Translations under genes and position numbers: made by a program
Notes under the pieces: model-generated
Databases searched by the model: none
The model's input: only the letters and a program-made list of their open reading frames with translations
Told to the model about the DNA's origin: nothing
In this document: piece by piece, positions 11,532 to 22,572 of the stretch
How the letters are laid out: each line of letters begins with the position of its first letter
Numbering within the stretch: position 1 is the first letter of the stretch
Source of the DNA: Juglans regia
Taxonomy: Eukaryota > Streptophyta > Magnoliopsida > Fagales > Juglandaceae
Direction of reading: 5' to 3'
NCBI RefSeq assembly: GCF_001411555.2
Contig: NC_049916.1
Span: 25,190,558 to 25,254,557 of the forward strand
Length of the DNA stretch: 64,000 nucleotides

Positions 11532-13262
11532 TAGGGGTGGGCTCTGACTCCGTCCACCTCCGATTCCGATTGGGGTCGGAGGTCAAAATTCCCTCCGACT
11601 TCGATCGGAGTCGAAGTTCGACTCCGATCGAAGTTCGGGGCTCAGAGTTGGAGCTCAAAGCTCTAATTGGAGTAGCAAATGGGCTTTTTTACACCCATTT
11701 GCCCTACTCAGACCCACTTGCCCTACTGAAAAAATAAACTTCGATAGGCCCAATATGTTTAATAATTAAAAAAATCTAAAATGCTGTAAAAAAATAAGTT
11801 AAAAAGCTAAAACTTAAATACAATAACTAAATCAAACTACAAATCGTAAATCATAAACTTAAATTTAAAATTACAAATGGCAACAAATTTAAATTTACAG
11901 CACCAAAATATTAAATAATGTCATAGATTTTATTCAGATATAAAATAGCCACAATGCCCCACATCAATCTTGGACAGTCCATGCATTTGAGTCGATGACT
12001 CGATAGTGATTTCCAATTTTCTTGCATGAAGTTTTAACTTTTATTGATCAGATGCAATATGTTTTCTTTAGTCATTTAACTATAGACTTCTAAATCATCA
12101 GCCAAGTGATATTATGAACTCACCTCCACATCTAACTCTGAAGAGTTTTGCATGATGGTAATCATCCCATGGTGTGTCGGTCTCAAACTCTTAGTCATCT
12201 ACAATTAGTCTGGAGTTTACAGCTAGATCTACAAAATCGTATAAATTATAAATTAAATAATGAAAATATTAAAATTATGTAAATAATCATTTAAAATCAT
12301 AAAGTTACCTAATTCAAGCCTATAACTCTCGGCATCAACGGTATCTATTCCAATGGGCGTTAAAACAATTAACAAACAACCGTCATTTTAAATGTTATAA
12401 TAATTATCTACAAATTGGAAATACATTGAAAAGGAAAAACACATGTGTCTAATCGTGTTTGTGATTTTAAAAATAAATAAAACACACAAAAAATGAATGT
12501 CCGCTTGAGCCACACTCAAGCGAAGACTCAAACGAACAATCTGTTTGATGTTCGCTCGAGCCACACTCAAGCGAAGGCTCGATCGAATAATTTTTGTGCT
12601 GTCGCTCGAGCCACACTTGAGCGAAGGCTCGAGCAAACAATCTATATGACGTTCGCTCAAGCCATACTTGAGCGCCACTCGAGCGAACGTCACTTGAAAC
12701 AAAAAACTCGATTTTTACAAAAGCTAAATCTCTCATTTCTTAAATTTCACAGCCTAAAAATCAAAATCATTTAAATAAAATTAACAAAAAAGTTGAAATG
12801 AACAACAAATCATACACATTTCACAAAGGGAGTTACAAATCACATTTCATATTTTACAATTACACAGAAGAACAACAAATCTATTGGAGGAGGAAGTTAC
12901 AAATCATTCTTACAATTATTTTGGTGACAACAGAGTCGCAAACGACAGCCTTAGGTGACGATAGACGGCATTCAGAGCTCAACTGAGTTTTGCAAAAGTG
13001 AGGAGCAGTCTGTCATGCAAAACTAAGGAGGGAAGAAGGCGTTTTGGACCCCTTCACGAAACAACGTCGTTCCGCTTATTTTTTAAAAAAGTTAAAGTTT
13101 GGAATTCCAAGCCCATGCGGGCCCGACTCCGACTCTGAACCCGAACTCCGATTACTGGACTCCGACTCTGACTCTGAATTCTATAAATTTTGACTCTGTT
13201 GGAGTTGGAACTTCGTCGAAACTCGGACAGAGATCGAATGTTGAAAATTTTGCCCACCCCTA
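11532..13262. mobile_element. Non-autonomous hAT transposon 2
   Basis: Perfect 11-bp inverted ends, TAGGGGTGGGC at the left and GCCCACCCCTA at the right, are flanked by an 8-bp target duplication with one mismatch (CTGCCTGA at 11524-11531, CTGCCTGC at 13263-13270). Clusters of CTCCGACTC-type motifs lie inside both ends (11548-11660 and 13115-13235), as in hAT element 1, so the two are related though not copies of each other. No transposase frame exists. A 51-bp palindromic minisatellite lies at 12497-12693. Confidence 0.8.
12497..12693. repeat. Four-copy minisatellite of about 51 bp with CTCGAGCGA palindromes
   Basis: Four consecutive units each carry a CGCTTGAG/CGCTCGAG core, a short spacer (CCACACT or similar) and its inverted partner (TCAAGCGA or TTGAGCGA), then a less conserved tail of about 25 bp. 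Each unit could fold into a short hairpin. The array is inside hAT element 2. Confidence 0.75.
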
Positions 13263-13270
13263 CTGCCTGC

Positions 13271-13739
13271 TGCTCTCTATCCTATGGGGGCTTGTGTCCG
13301 TGAGCTCCATGTGCATTTAACGTGAAATGCGAGAGTAAAGGATCTACTTTCAGTGTTCCACGTTTTCTTGTTTGGAAAGGTCAGGGATTTGCTTGGATTC
13401 TGTAACAGAAATGGCAAAAAATGAACAAGAAATTAAGAGCATTTAAGACGTGTTAAGTTACAATTTGTAAAAAAGAAAAAAAACAGTTTAAAAACCAGAT
13501 GCCAATGCTTATCCTCAAAAGAAAGATTGTATTTAAATGAATGTACAATAATAAAAAAAAGCATTTGATACGATTCTCGAATAGTGTATTTGATTTAATT
13601 ATTTTTATTCATATGGTAATATTTAATATCCTATCCAGACTAATTAGTCTTATTTTCTAAAGAGCAACGTGCAATTATGCCTATGATATTCTTAGAATAA
13701 TTATTATTAACGTCGTGTTTCATATATTTTTAGATCACA
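13271..13739. other. Non-coding spacer
   Basis: AT-rich sequence after hAT element 2. No gene or repeat could be supported. Confidence 0.4.
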
Positions 13740-14114
13740 TCTCATCTCTTAGGATTCCAAAAAGCAACCCACCATTGCTCGATCATCTACCGAGTCTGAG
13801 TATAAAGTTGTAGCTAATACAACATGTGGAATTCTGTGGTTCCAATCATTGATAAAAAAACTTAGTATTTTTCTTCTTGAGCCACCTACTTTGTGGTATA
13901 ACAATTTGGGTCTGTCATGCATTCTCATACTAAACATGTTGACATTGATTATCATTTTATCCTTGATCTAGTGGCATCCAAAGCTCTCAAGGTTTCTTTT
14001 GTATCTAGCAAAGATCAACTTGTTGAAATTTTACTAAATCACTCTCTACAGCTCGATTCACTCTCTTACGCTCAAGCCTCACTATCTGCTCAGTGCCGAT
14101 TGACTCGCAGGGGG
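13740..14114 (+). mobile_element. Ty1/copia retrotransposon fragment (RNase H C-terminus)
   Basis: Plus-strand translations read KKQPTIARSSTESEYK near 13760 and, after a frame change, HTKHVDIDYHFILDLVAS and SSKDQLVEIL (13920-14040). These are the conserved end of copia RNase H, including the SSTESEY motif. The frame shift after 13890 makes it non-functional. It is 5'-truncated; only the pol end remains. A GGGGG purine tract just before 14115 marks the junction with an LTR. Confidence 0.85.
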
Positions 14115-14470
14115 CTGTTAAGGAAAATAATTCCTCTGAATCAGAACGTGATGGTCTAAGAAGCACCAACAAAAATATGGAGGTAGCTCTAGAAGACTCT
14201 AGGAAAAATGCTGCACAGTCAGATGGAGAAATCCTAGGCGTCAGAAGGAATATTCTAAATATTCCTTATAATAGATTCTATTATTGTATATTTGAGATAT
14301 AAAATATTCCAACTGTGGAATATATTTTTGTGATAAGACTATAAATACATTGTAAACATCCTATACAGAAGGATGAAGGGACGCTGTTTACACTATGAAT
14401 GAAGCAATACTCCTTTGAGGACTTTCTTCGTACACTTGCTGTGCTGTGATATTTTCATACTTTATCAGAA
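14115..14470 (+). repeat. Probable 3' LTR of the copia fragment
   Basis: Starts TGTTAAGGAAAA directly after the purine tract. It contains a TATA-like ATAAATACATTG near 14342-14353, followed by a segment resembling a transcribed R region. The right edge is not resolved. Confidence 0.5.
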
Positions 14471-15400
14471 TACAGTGCAAAACTAAGCATCAAATATTGA
14501 CATATCAATATTTACTTTTCTAAAGAAATTGATTCAGCGCGGATGTATTTTTTTAAAACAAAAAGATAATGGACCTGATTTATAGTAGGTATTAACGTTA
14601 AATTTAATGTTTTATTATTACTCATATATATATATATATATATCTATATTTCTCTTACTCCAAAGTCTAAAATTTTGATAAGAATCAAGAATTCAGAGGA
14701 TGCTAATTCATGAATTTGTATTACATGAAAACGGATCATGAAGTCTCGCTGCAGCTGAATTTGTAGCCAAGACCCAAGTCTAAGATAGAAAGGTCTAAAT
14801 CATTGGCCTATCAATGATTGACACCCACTTATCTAATTTCCATACATTTTGCAATGAAATACGAAGTCATAAAAGGCTTGATTACTTCTGTACGCAACAT
14901 GGGATAGATCTCCATTTGCTGCATAAGATACCCAAGATTTTTCAAATATTGCATGGAGATTGTTAAGCAAAGTAGGACAACACGTTCCTCATCACTTTGT
15001 CCAATTTTCATGCCTTACTTAACAGGGAATACTTTACCTTCATAAAAATAAAGCATTTGCAGCTTTACATTCCCATGATATTAGAGAAATCTCTCGTATG
15101 TTCATAAATCCTCTACACCCAATAGCACAAAGCTGGCCGTCCTTTTCAATACATCGGCCGTGTCTTATTGTATGAGTTGCCTTTCTAAAGTTTTTCCCCG
15201 TCTTTGGATAAGATCCGAAGAATATCTGATACAGTGCGACCCCACTTCTACGGCCAAAACCATTTTGCTTGTCAATTCAGACTTCGGAGGCTTTGGTGGG
15301 TCTTTGTCTAGTAAGATGTAGCCCTTTGCGTGGCTACAATTTTTTCCGTGGAATCTCAAAGCTCTGTTTTTTTCACTTTTTTCTTTTGGAGGGGTCAGTC
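14471..15400. other. Spacer and upstream region of the At1g01500-like gene
   Basis: Contains an (AT)n run near 14626-14643 and a 60-codon minus-strand frame (14829-15011) that I cannot assign. The right part is probably promoter of the next gene. Confidence 0.35.
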
Positions 15401-16447
15401 AGTACTCACACTAGAAGATCAAATTCGATCACCGGCATTTAGAGGCTGCAAAGAGAGAATTCAAGATATTTGCGGTGAGTTTTCCTGGGAATCAAATAAA
15501 TTGTTGGCGTGGGTTATTTGTCGTCAATCGACGGTATTTGGTTGGAATCTCTGGGGTTTTATTTTGTTTGTCTGATGTATCATCAAATGGTTAAGAGTAC
15601 ACTTGTTTTGTTTAGCTGCAACTTGAGCGACAACAAATTCTTCCAGTAGCATTTGGTTGCTCTGGTGACGATGGTATTTTCATTTTTCACTGTCGGTGAT
15701 TCCTACGCTTTTTCTATTGAAATATCTTCATTTCCAATTTTTTATGTTGGTGGCCTTTTTTCCCGTTAGTTGAGCTTGATGTGATTTTTACTTCACCTCA
15801 AATTGGGTGTGAATCAGTTTTGAAAGAGACACGCATTGTTCAGCTTTTGCTGTCAATATATGCTGGGTTTCACCCTAGTATCCTACTGTTCTTTGGATTT
15901 TTCTCTTGTGGTTTTCCATCTTCTTATCCCTTCTTTATCTTTCCTTTCTGCTTCTTGTTGGGTAGTTTGTTCCTCTGTTGGCCTCTGATCTGTGTGATTA
16001 TCTTATGTTTGTGTGTGCGCGCAATTTATTCAGAAATTAGAATGTTTTCATCTTAAAGGTGATGTTCCTCTGTTTAAGCCCTCTATCTTGTTAGGTTCCA
16101 TATATAGTTGAGTGTAGACCTCCGTGTCCTTTCTATTATTTCTTTCTGATAGGTGTGCTTCCTGCCTGAACTTGGTTTCGGCCGTTATAAATTAGAAGTT
16201 ATTTTATTCAGTTATTGCTCTTCACATAGACTCTGCTGTTCATATCTGTTTACACCCCCAATCCCTTATCTTGAATACTGATTGGGGTTCTGCTTTCTTT
16301 TGTTTGTTGGTCTTCCAGTGTCCAAACGATGCTGTGGGTTTTCTTTCCTCGCTTGAATTTCATTTGTATCAATTGTCCCAAAATCCTCAACTCAATCGAA
16401 TCAATTGAAGTGGACAGATTTCTCTGAGGATTAAACTCGTTGGGGCC
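15401..16447 (+). other. Likely 5' UTR with an intron, At1g01500-like gene
   Basis: A donor-like GCGGTGAGT near 15471 and an acceptor-like TCTTCCAG ending near 16318 could bound a leader intron of about 0.85 kb. The interval is T-rich and non-coding, as plant leader introns are. This is inferred from signals only; no transcript evidence is available. Confidence 0.35.
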
Positions 16448-18665
16448 ATGGAACATGATTATGCAACGTCTAGTGGAAATGGACGGACTAACAATGGCCA
16501 CATGGTTATGATGAACTCTTCTTATCAACCCAGCGCCAAGGTTTCTCTAACTTGGCTTGATTTGAGACTTTTTTATGTTCGAGTTAGCAAATGTGAAATT
16601 GATGATTCCACTCCCGAGTACCTCACAGTCAACCATGTTCCCCTCAACCGTGATACTCTTCTTGAAGTCAATGGTGTTAGAGCTAGTATATATTCTGATG
16701 GGGTGTCAACTCTTCTTAGAAGAGATCGATTGGATAAGAAGTCTGAAGAGGCTACTTTTGTGAGTACTGATAGTATCAGGATGACAGGAAGTGTGAAGTT
16801 TGAGGTCTTCGACAAGGATCTTCTTGTGTTGTCTGGAATTTTAGAATTGCGTAATCAGAATGGTTCTGTCAGGGAATTGAATAATCAAGGTTGGGCATGG
16901 ATCATGAATTGTAAATCTAATGTAACTGTGGGTACTGGCTTCTTCAAGGGAAAGCAATTGTTGGGGCCAGAGTTGGCTTCACCTACAATGGAGGTCTACA
17001 TTGCAGGGTCCTGTTCGGGCACTCCAATTATCTTAACAAACGCTTTGCAACTTACTCATCGAAGGAAGCATGTGAGGAAGGGCACGTTGGTTGCAATACC
17101 TGAGTATGAAGCGACTGAAGGGCAGAAACTTGTTCCTTCCATGCTTGCTTTGCAGGTAGGGGTTCAATGGTTAGCATCTTTTTAGTTTTAGTTCTATTCA
17201 TCTATAATGTTAAGTATTGCATTATACCGCCCACATTTGATCCCATATTTGTTGCCTAAAGTTGACTCACTTTAGTAGTTCTTGTTGCAAAAGTATGGGA
17301 TGTCTTGACATGTTTTGAAGCTAAGAATTGATACGGTGCTACTCTTTTGTTTTGTGGCATTATTTCAGCGAGCTGCATAACAGAAGTATCATTATCTTTC
17401 ATGGTTTTCCATGTAATGTTTGCTGACATAAACAACCCTGGAAAGATTACCTACTCTTTGCTGCAACTGCATAACCCAAGCTTTTTGAGTGGCTTCCCAT
17501 GATTATCTTCTTTGCATTTCGCATGTTCTTCACCATTCCTACAAGTTCAGTTCGTGTGTCAAACACTTGCAGCTTTTGGCCCACATCACTCTTAGAACCC
17601 ATTCTGATTTAGTGAGGAGGTATAATCAGCATGACCCCAGACTTGGAAGGAGTAGAAAAGTTATCTCGTAATTCTTACATATCACGTGTATTCAGTCGAG
17701 GTTTAGAGTTAGCTTATAGTGGAGATAATCCAATATCCCTTGTGAGGCTTGATTTCCATCACCTACAAAATCTTGGCCATTATTCATTAACGATAGTCTA
17801 ATAGAGAGATCACCTGCTGTTCTGAGCAATCGAATGATGCTGACCCAAGAAAGAAGTTTTGTGGGAGTCTCGGGAATTCTCTCGGTTTAACTTCTCAGTT
17901 TGTTCATAGCGTTCTTTCTTTATCTGCTAAATCCAGTATCTTGTCAACCCCTCCCTTCTGCACTGTTTGTTTTGCTGCTATTGCCAATTTCATTTGTATA
18001 TGAGCTGATCTAGAAATATGTTGCCTCCTTAACAAAATTGCCAATTGCCAATTTCTTTATCTTGACGCTTGAATAGGTACAAAATCTTTTAAACCATATT
18101 GGAACTTTATCTTCAAAGTGATGTCTTAATATGAAATTCTGTGTCTAAATTGATTAGCTGAAGTCAACTTCAGGATTTCTTCAGTGCCTAGTTGGTGCAA
18201 TAGCCCGAGCATGATGGTAATTGATATTGTTACCGCAGCTAAGACTTAATTGATTTTCTTTCATATGATTTCCATAATTTGGCGGCGTACCCTACTTGTC
18301 TCTTATAGTTGGCATTTACCTTGGGGAGCTAAGAAACATTTTGTCACCTAGGATATCTTTGTAGTTACTTGCATTATAAATGTTCCTTCCCATAACCAGG
18401 CATCCTGCTTTTTATGTCATTTTGACTTTCACAGATGTCAGAACTCCCAAACCACAAACCAGAAAACGAAGACACCTACAATAGCCAGTACCCTGGAACA
18501 GCATATTTTGAAGGTGAAGATGAAGAACTTTCGTGGTTCAATGCTGGGGTAAGGGTGGGTGTTGGGATTGGTCTTAGCATTTGTCTTGGAGTTGGAATTG
18601 GAGTGGGCTTGCTGGTTCGAACCTACCAAGGCACCACCCGTAACTTCAGAAGGCGGCTACCATAA
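16448..18665 (+). CDS. Uncharacterised conserved plant protein (At1g01500-like)
   Basis: Two coding exons, 16448-17155 and 18435-18665, joined in phase 0, give 312 residues. The large first exon encodes a soluble, beta-rich region (SLTWLDLRLFYVRVS, later FEVFDKDLLVLSGILEL and GWAWIMNCKS). The second exon encodes an acidic stretch (EGEDEELSWFNAGVR) and a glycine/valine-rich hydrophobic segment (VGIGLSICLGVGIGVGLL, about residues 280-298) followed by a basic tail ending NFRRRLP. This C-terminus is nearly identical to Arabidopsis At1g01500 as I remember it. That family carries the inherited name 'erythronate-4-phosphate dehydrogenase family', but I see no nucleotide-binding dehydrogenase motif, so I would not use that name. 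The GxGxG-rich segment suggests a membrane anchor or packed helix. Exon 2 happens to begin with ATG, so a short C-terminal product could be mis-called as a separate gene. Function unknown. Confidence 0.88.
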
Positions 18666-19708
18666 TCCAGGCTTTTCCTGTTTGCCCATCTTGCCAAATT
18701 CCATCCATTCAACTCTTCAGTGATGAAAAACAGTTAATTTGGTGGTACTTTTGGCATGTGTCTGTTGTCATTGAGGAGGCTCGTCTCTTTGGAATCAAGT
18801 GCAGGAAATGCATGACTTCAGGCCTCCTTGGTCTCTCCTGGGGCTAAGCCTTTCCTCTAGTAGAGAAGGACCACTGGTTTTGGATGAACAATCACGCAAG
18901 CAGGAAATTTGAGATCCTCGTTAGTATGTTGAGATCCTCATGTAAGTTGTGCAGTCTACAGCGGCCTTAAATATCTGTGAAGTTCAGCTGCTTTTGTTTT
19001 GTAAGGTATTAATAGCCGTGAGGTTTTTGTAATGGAAGGATGTGTAGGATGTAGATCCCCTCGACTGCTCATGACTCAGACTTCTTTATACTTATTTTGC
19101 ATCTGTTAGCTTTGCTTGATGTCTGTGTTGTAGCATAATGTGCCGTGAACATGTTAAACTAAGAGTGAGAGCGGACACAAGATCAAGTCACTGCTAGTGT
19201 TAATGCAAAATCCAATCAAAAGCTGTAAAAAGTGAATATTTCCGATATATGTATACAAATTTATATTATTGGTTCTTTGTAACCTCTCAATTTCGTAGAG
19301 TTAGAACGAAACTTCCAACTTCAAATCCTGTGATCATAGAGGGCTCCTCGTTTCTGGATTCTATTAAAAATTATGTATACTGAACCTTTTTTTTTTACAA
19401 GTAGCATGGCTCTTTTCCATCAGAAGAATTTCTCAAACTTCGTATAGAAGTTACTAGCTAATTCTGACAGCAAAAATGATTTTTCGCAAAGGCTGATTAT
19501 TATTTCTTAGATTTTTGGGTTCAAATCTGTTATTTTCAAATACTCTGCCTCTCATTATGAAAGGAGTGTGAAAGGGGAGTCTCATCAGTTCGCAATAGCC
19601 CTTGTGGCCTTGTCTAAATGGATGCTAATATTCACAGTCCGCACAAAGCTCTATCCAATGATGGTGTTAGTATGCACAATATTTGACAGAGAAGGCCGGG
19701 CATTGTGT
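18666..19708. other. 3' UTR and convergent intergenic region
   Basis: Lies between two genes that converge. It should contain both 3' UTRs. No further coding sequence is seen. Confidence 0.5.
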
Positions 19709-20209
19709 CTAACTAAGGTTGTCTGTCCATGGAGGTCGAGCCGCACGGCGGAACCAGGTGTTGAATGCTGTGAACAAGTGAGGGCAATCTTCAACATTTC
19801 GAGTTGAAAAGCTGAGGCACTGCTGCAACAGCTCTTGTGCATCTGACATCGGCAGGGTGGAGATTATTCTCAGAAATGTCTCTTCCAGTTCCAGGTACGG
19901 TGATCTGTTACTAGGCGAGACATTTTCCTTGCATACAATAAGAACGGGAAGCCAATTTTTCACTAGCTTCTTTCTAACCTGAAAAATAAGAGAAGAAAAT
20001 ACATAGGCATGGTTTACTTGGAGTTTAATTTTGATTAAAGTTGATAAACTGGTATATAAGTCAAGTACCATCAGATCAAAGGTCAAGGAGTACTCAGGAC
20101 ACAAAGAGTCTGTCTTAAATAATCTAAAAGCCTGTACCTCTACCATGAGAGTGATTGCATGTCCATTGGCCGCCAAGACTACAGGGAAAACCCAGTTTTG
20201 ATAATTTTG

Positions 20210-20247
<38 letters not shown>

Positions 20248-20468
20248 GACTATTAGTAATCATGTTAAGGAGGCAAATGGGTTTACGTTTTTTATGATGA
20301 GGAATCATGGAGACTACAAATGCAACATGTATTTTACCTGGTTAAGGAGTACTCAGAACACAAAGATTCTGTCTTAAATAATCTAAAAGCCTGTACCTCT
20401 ACCATGAGAGTGATTGCATGTCCATTGGTCACCAAGACTACAGGGAAAACCCAGTTTTGATAATTTTG

Positions 20469-20506
<38 letters not shown>

Positions 20507-22572
20507 GACTATTAGTAATCATGTTAAGGAGGCAAATGGGTTTACGTTTTTTATGATGAGGAATCATGGAGACTACAAATGCAACATGTATTTTACCTGG
20601 TTAAGTAGTACTCGGAACACAAAGATTCTGTCTTAAATAATCTAAAAGCCTGTACCTCTACCATGAGAGTGATTGCATGTCCACTGGCCACCAAGACTAC
20701 AGGGAAAACCCAGTGTTGATAATTTTGATGTGTGTGTGTGTGTTTAGATATGTGACTATTAGTAATCATGTTAAGGAGGCAAATGGGTTTACGTTTTTTA
20801 TGATGAGGAATCATGGAGACTACAAATGCAACATGTATTTTACCTGGTTAAAGACCAGTGCCGTGTAACCCATACCCATCATGGATCAGGTAAATCATCA
20901 TCTTTTTACTGATCAGATGCGGCCCTAAAAATTGTTGGCACCAAAGGCCTCAAACCTTGAACCTGGAAGGAACATACCACCAAGACCAAGGCCCTTACCA
21001 CTTGAGCCAACTCCTAGATGTTGAAATGGGTTTAATGGAGACAAACAGACGTTATAAGCGAGCAAACAATGAAATAAAAATTAACCATTTATGCTTCAGC
21101 TTGCGCAGGGCAAGTGGTGGCTATGAACTTTGTGGGTAGATGTGAACCAAGGGAAATAGGGTTTTAGCTCCTCACACTTTTTTGGTGCTATTCTTGCATT
21201 CTTCCAAATCTTAACTCTAGAATTAAGATATAGCCTCTTGTTATTATTTGCCCAATAAATTTTCCTCCAGAAACTCAACAACATAAATCCACCATGAAAA
21301 TAGAACTAACTTATCACGTAGTCTAAAGCGGTTCCAATAGGTTAAAAATGACCAGTCCTATTACCAATTGGCCAGTGTTTTGCCCAAATCTAAGAACTCA
21401 AGATCCAGCCACCAACTATTAAGGGTACCCACTAAACTATTTCAACCAGCACGTAAAACGAATACAATAAGAAAGTTAGTCCATCGGCAGACCGGAAGTA
21501 CCTGTCTGGTGGCCAAAATGTTGCCCGCAGCGACAGCATTGGCGAGCTTCGTGGTGCATCTCAGCACAACAACCGGTAACCCTGGCACGATATTCCTCCA
21601 CGCATCGTCACGAAACGCCCTCTGAAAATCGGCCGTGAATGCCGCCTGGTCACTCCACTCCTTGACTGCCGAATCGGCCACCCTCAGCTCGATCATCCTC
21701 TCCACCAACCACAGCAAATGCCTGCCGTTCGTCATCGCCTTGTGAAGATTGAGCCTCTGAATCGCCTCGGTCTCGTTGTGATCCCCTCTGAAGTCCGGGC
21801 TCGAGTATTCCTCCAACGACTCCTTGACGACCTTCAAGCTGGTCTCGAACGCGCTCTCCAAGACCCTCTTGGCAGCCTCCCTCGACGATAAATCCCTCAG
21901 GAGCTTCGCCACAAAGGCCTTCACGATCGCCATGTTCGGATAGTTGTGAATGGCGGATAAGACCAGCCCGTGCAGCATTTCCTCGCACAAATCGGTTTGA
22001 CCGGGCGAAACCCTGTCGAGAAGTTCCTTGCTCTCTTCCTCTTTCAGGAATGGGATTAGACCGAGAACTCGCTTCTCTTCGTCCTCGGTCCAGGGCACGG
22101 CCTCGAGGAACTGGACACAGGACTTGACGCAGTCCTCGAAGAGGAGCTCGAGGGCGACGGGGAGGAGATCGAGGGCGGTGGAGGCGCTGTCGATGGAATT
22201 GGAGATATCCGAACAGTAGAGGAGATGGAGGACGGAGAGGTGGGACTGGAGGGACCCGGTGGTAGGCGGGACCCCAAGGTTCAGTTTCAAGGGTTTGAGA
22301 TTGGGATTTTTGCCCTTTTTCTGGCCGTGGGGTGGTTGCCACCTGTCGGATAAGAGGGCGGAGAAGTATTTGGAGCGGTGGAGGACGTGGGAGTGGAGGT
22401 AGATCTGAACGTCAGAATCGGAGGCTGCGGTGATGGTGGTGGGAGAGTCGAAGGGAGAGGGTTCAATGAAGAGGTGAAGGACGACGTCGGCGGTGGAGCG
22501 GTCGTTGAAGAATACGCCGGCGGTGGAGGTGGGATCCAAGCGCTGCCGTTTCTCGGGCCCATCTATCATCAT
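19709..22572 (-). CDS. BTB/POZ domain protein (At1g63850-like)
   Basis: Two exons, 22572-21502 and 19978-19709, join in phase 0 to give 446 residues. The first exon is G+C-rich and carries the BTB/POZ fold: FFNDRSTADVVLHLF at about residues 21-35, then the typical VQIYLHSHVLHRSKYFSALL at about 55-74, followed by a long helical region. The second exon encodes RKKLVKNWLPVLIVCKEN, then ISTLPMSDAQELLQQCLSF and a C-terminal FNTWFRRA motif. This matches a plant BTB group that includes, as I recall, At1g63850. BTB proteins of this size often act as adaptors for CUL3 ubiquitin ligases; the substrate is unknown and ligase activity is not shown. The 1.5-kb intron contains a three-copy tandem repeat and a SINE. 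The first ATG of the pair at the N-terminus was chosen. Confidence 0.88.
20082..20852. repeat. Three-copy 259-bp tandem repeat with internal (TG)n
   Basis: Three head-to-tail units begin near 20082, 20341 and 20600. Each carries TCTGTCTTAAATAATC, a (TG)n run followed by AGATAT, and GGAATCATGGAGACTACAAA. The first two starts are exactly 259 bp apart and the third unit is slightly shorter because its TG run is shorter. Units differ by only a few bases, so the expansion is recent. The array lies wholly within the BTB gene's intron. Confidence 0.95.
20870..21016 (-). mobile_element. tRNA-derived SINE fragment
   Basis: On the minus strand the head reads TTGGCTCAAGTGGTAAGGG (box A-like), followed by GGTTCAAGGTT (box B-like), the two internal RNA polymerase III promoter blocks of plant SINEs. 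The body continues through GGGCCGCATCTGATCAG and GATTTACCTGATCCATGATG. The copy sits next to the tandem array inside the BTB intron. The 3' limit and target duplication are not resolved. Confidence 0.65.

Noticed and set aside
12493..12774. Repeated peptide-like frames on both strands as a repeat protein
   Set aside because: They follow from the palindromic 51-bp minisatellite inside a non-autonomous hAT element; no start context or splice support.
18435..18665. Separate small gene with its own ATG
   Set aside because: It follows an acceptor directly, is in phase with the upstream exon, and matches the C-terminus of the At1g01500 family.
19979..20308. N-terminal extension of the BTB second exon into the repeat array
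   Set aside because: Reading continues through intron and TG repeats (HTHTHT), and a good acceptor with matching phase lies at 19978/19979.
20082..20852. Regular tandem repeat as a CRISPR array
   Set aside because: Units are 259 bp without spacers, inside a plant intron. It is an ordinary tandem repeat.
21650..22342. A 230-codon minus-strand open frame in the BTB region
   Set aside because: It is a shifted frame inside the G+C-rich first exon of the BTB gene, rich in Arg, Pro and Gly as expected for such a shadow.
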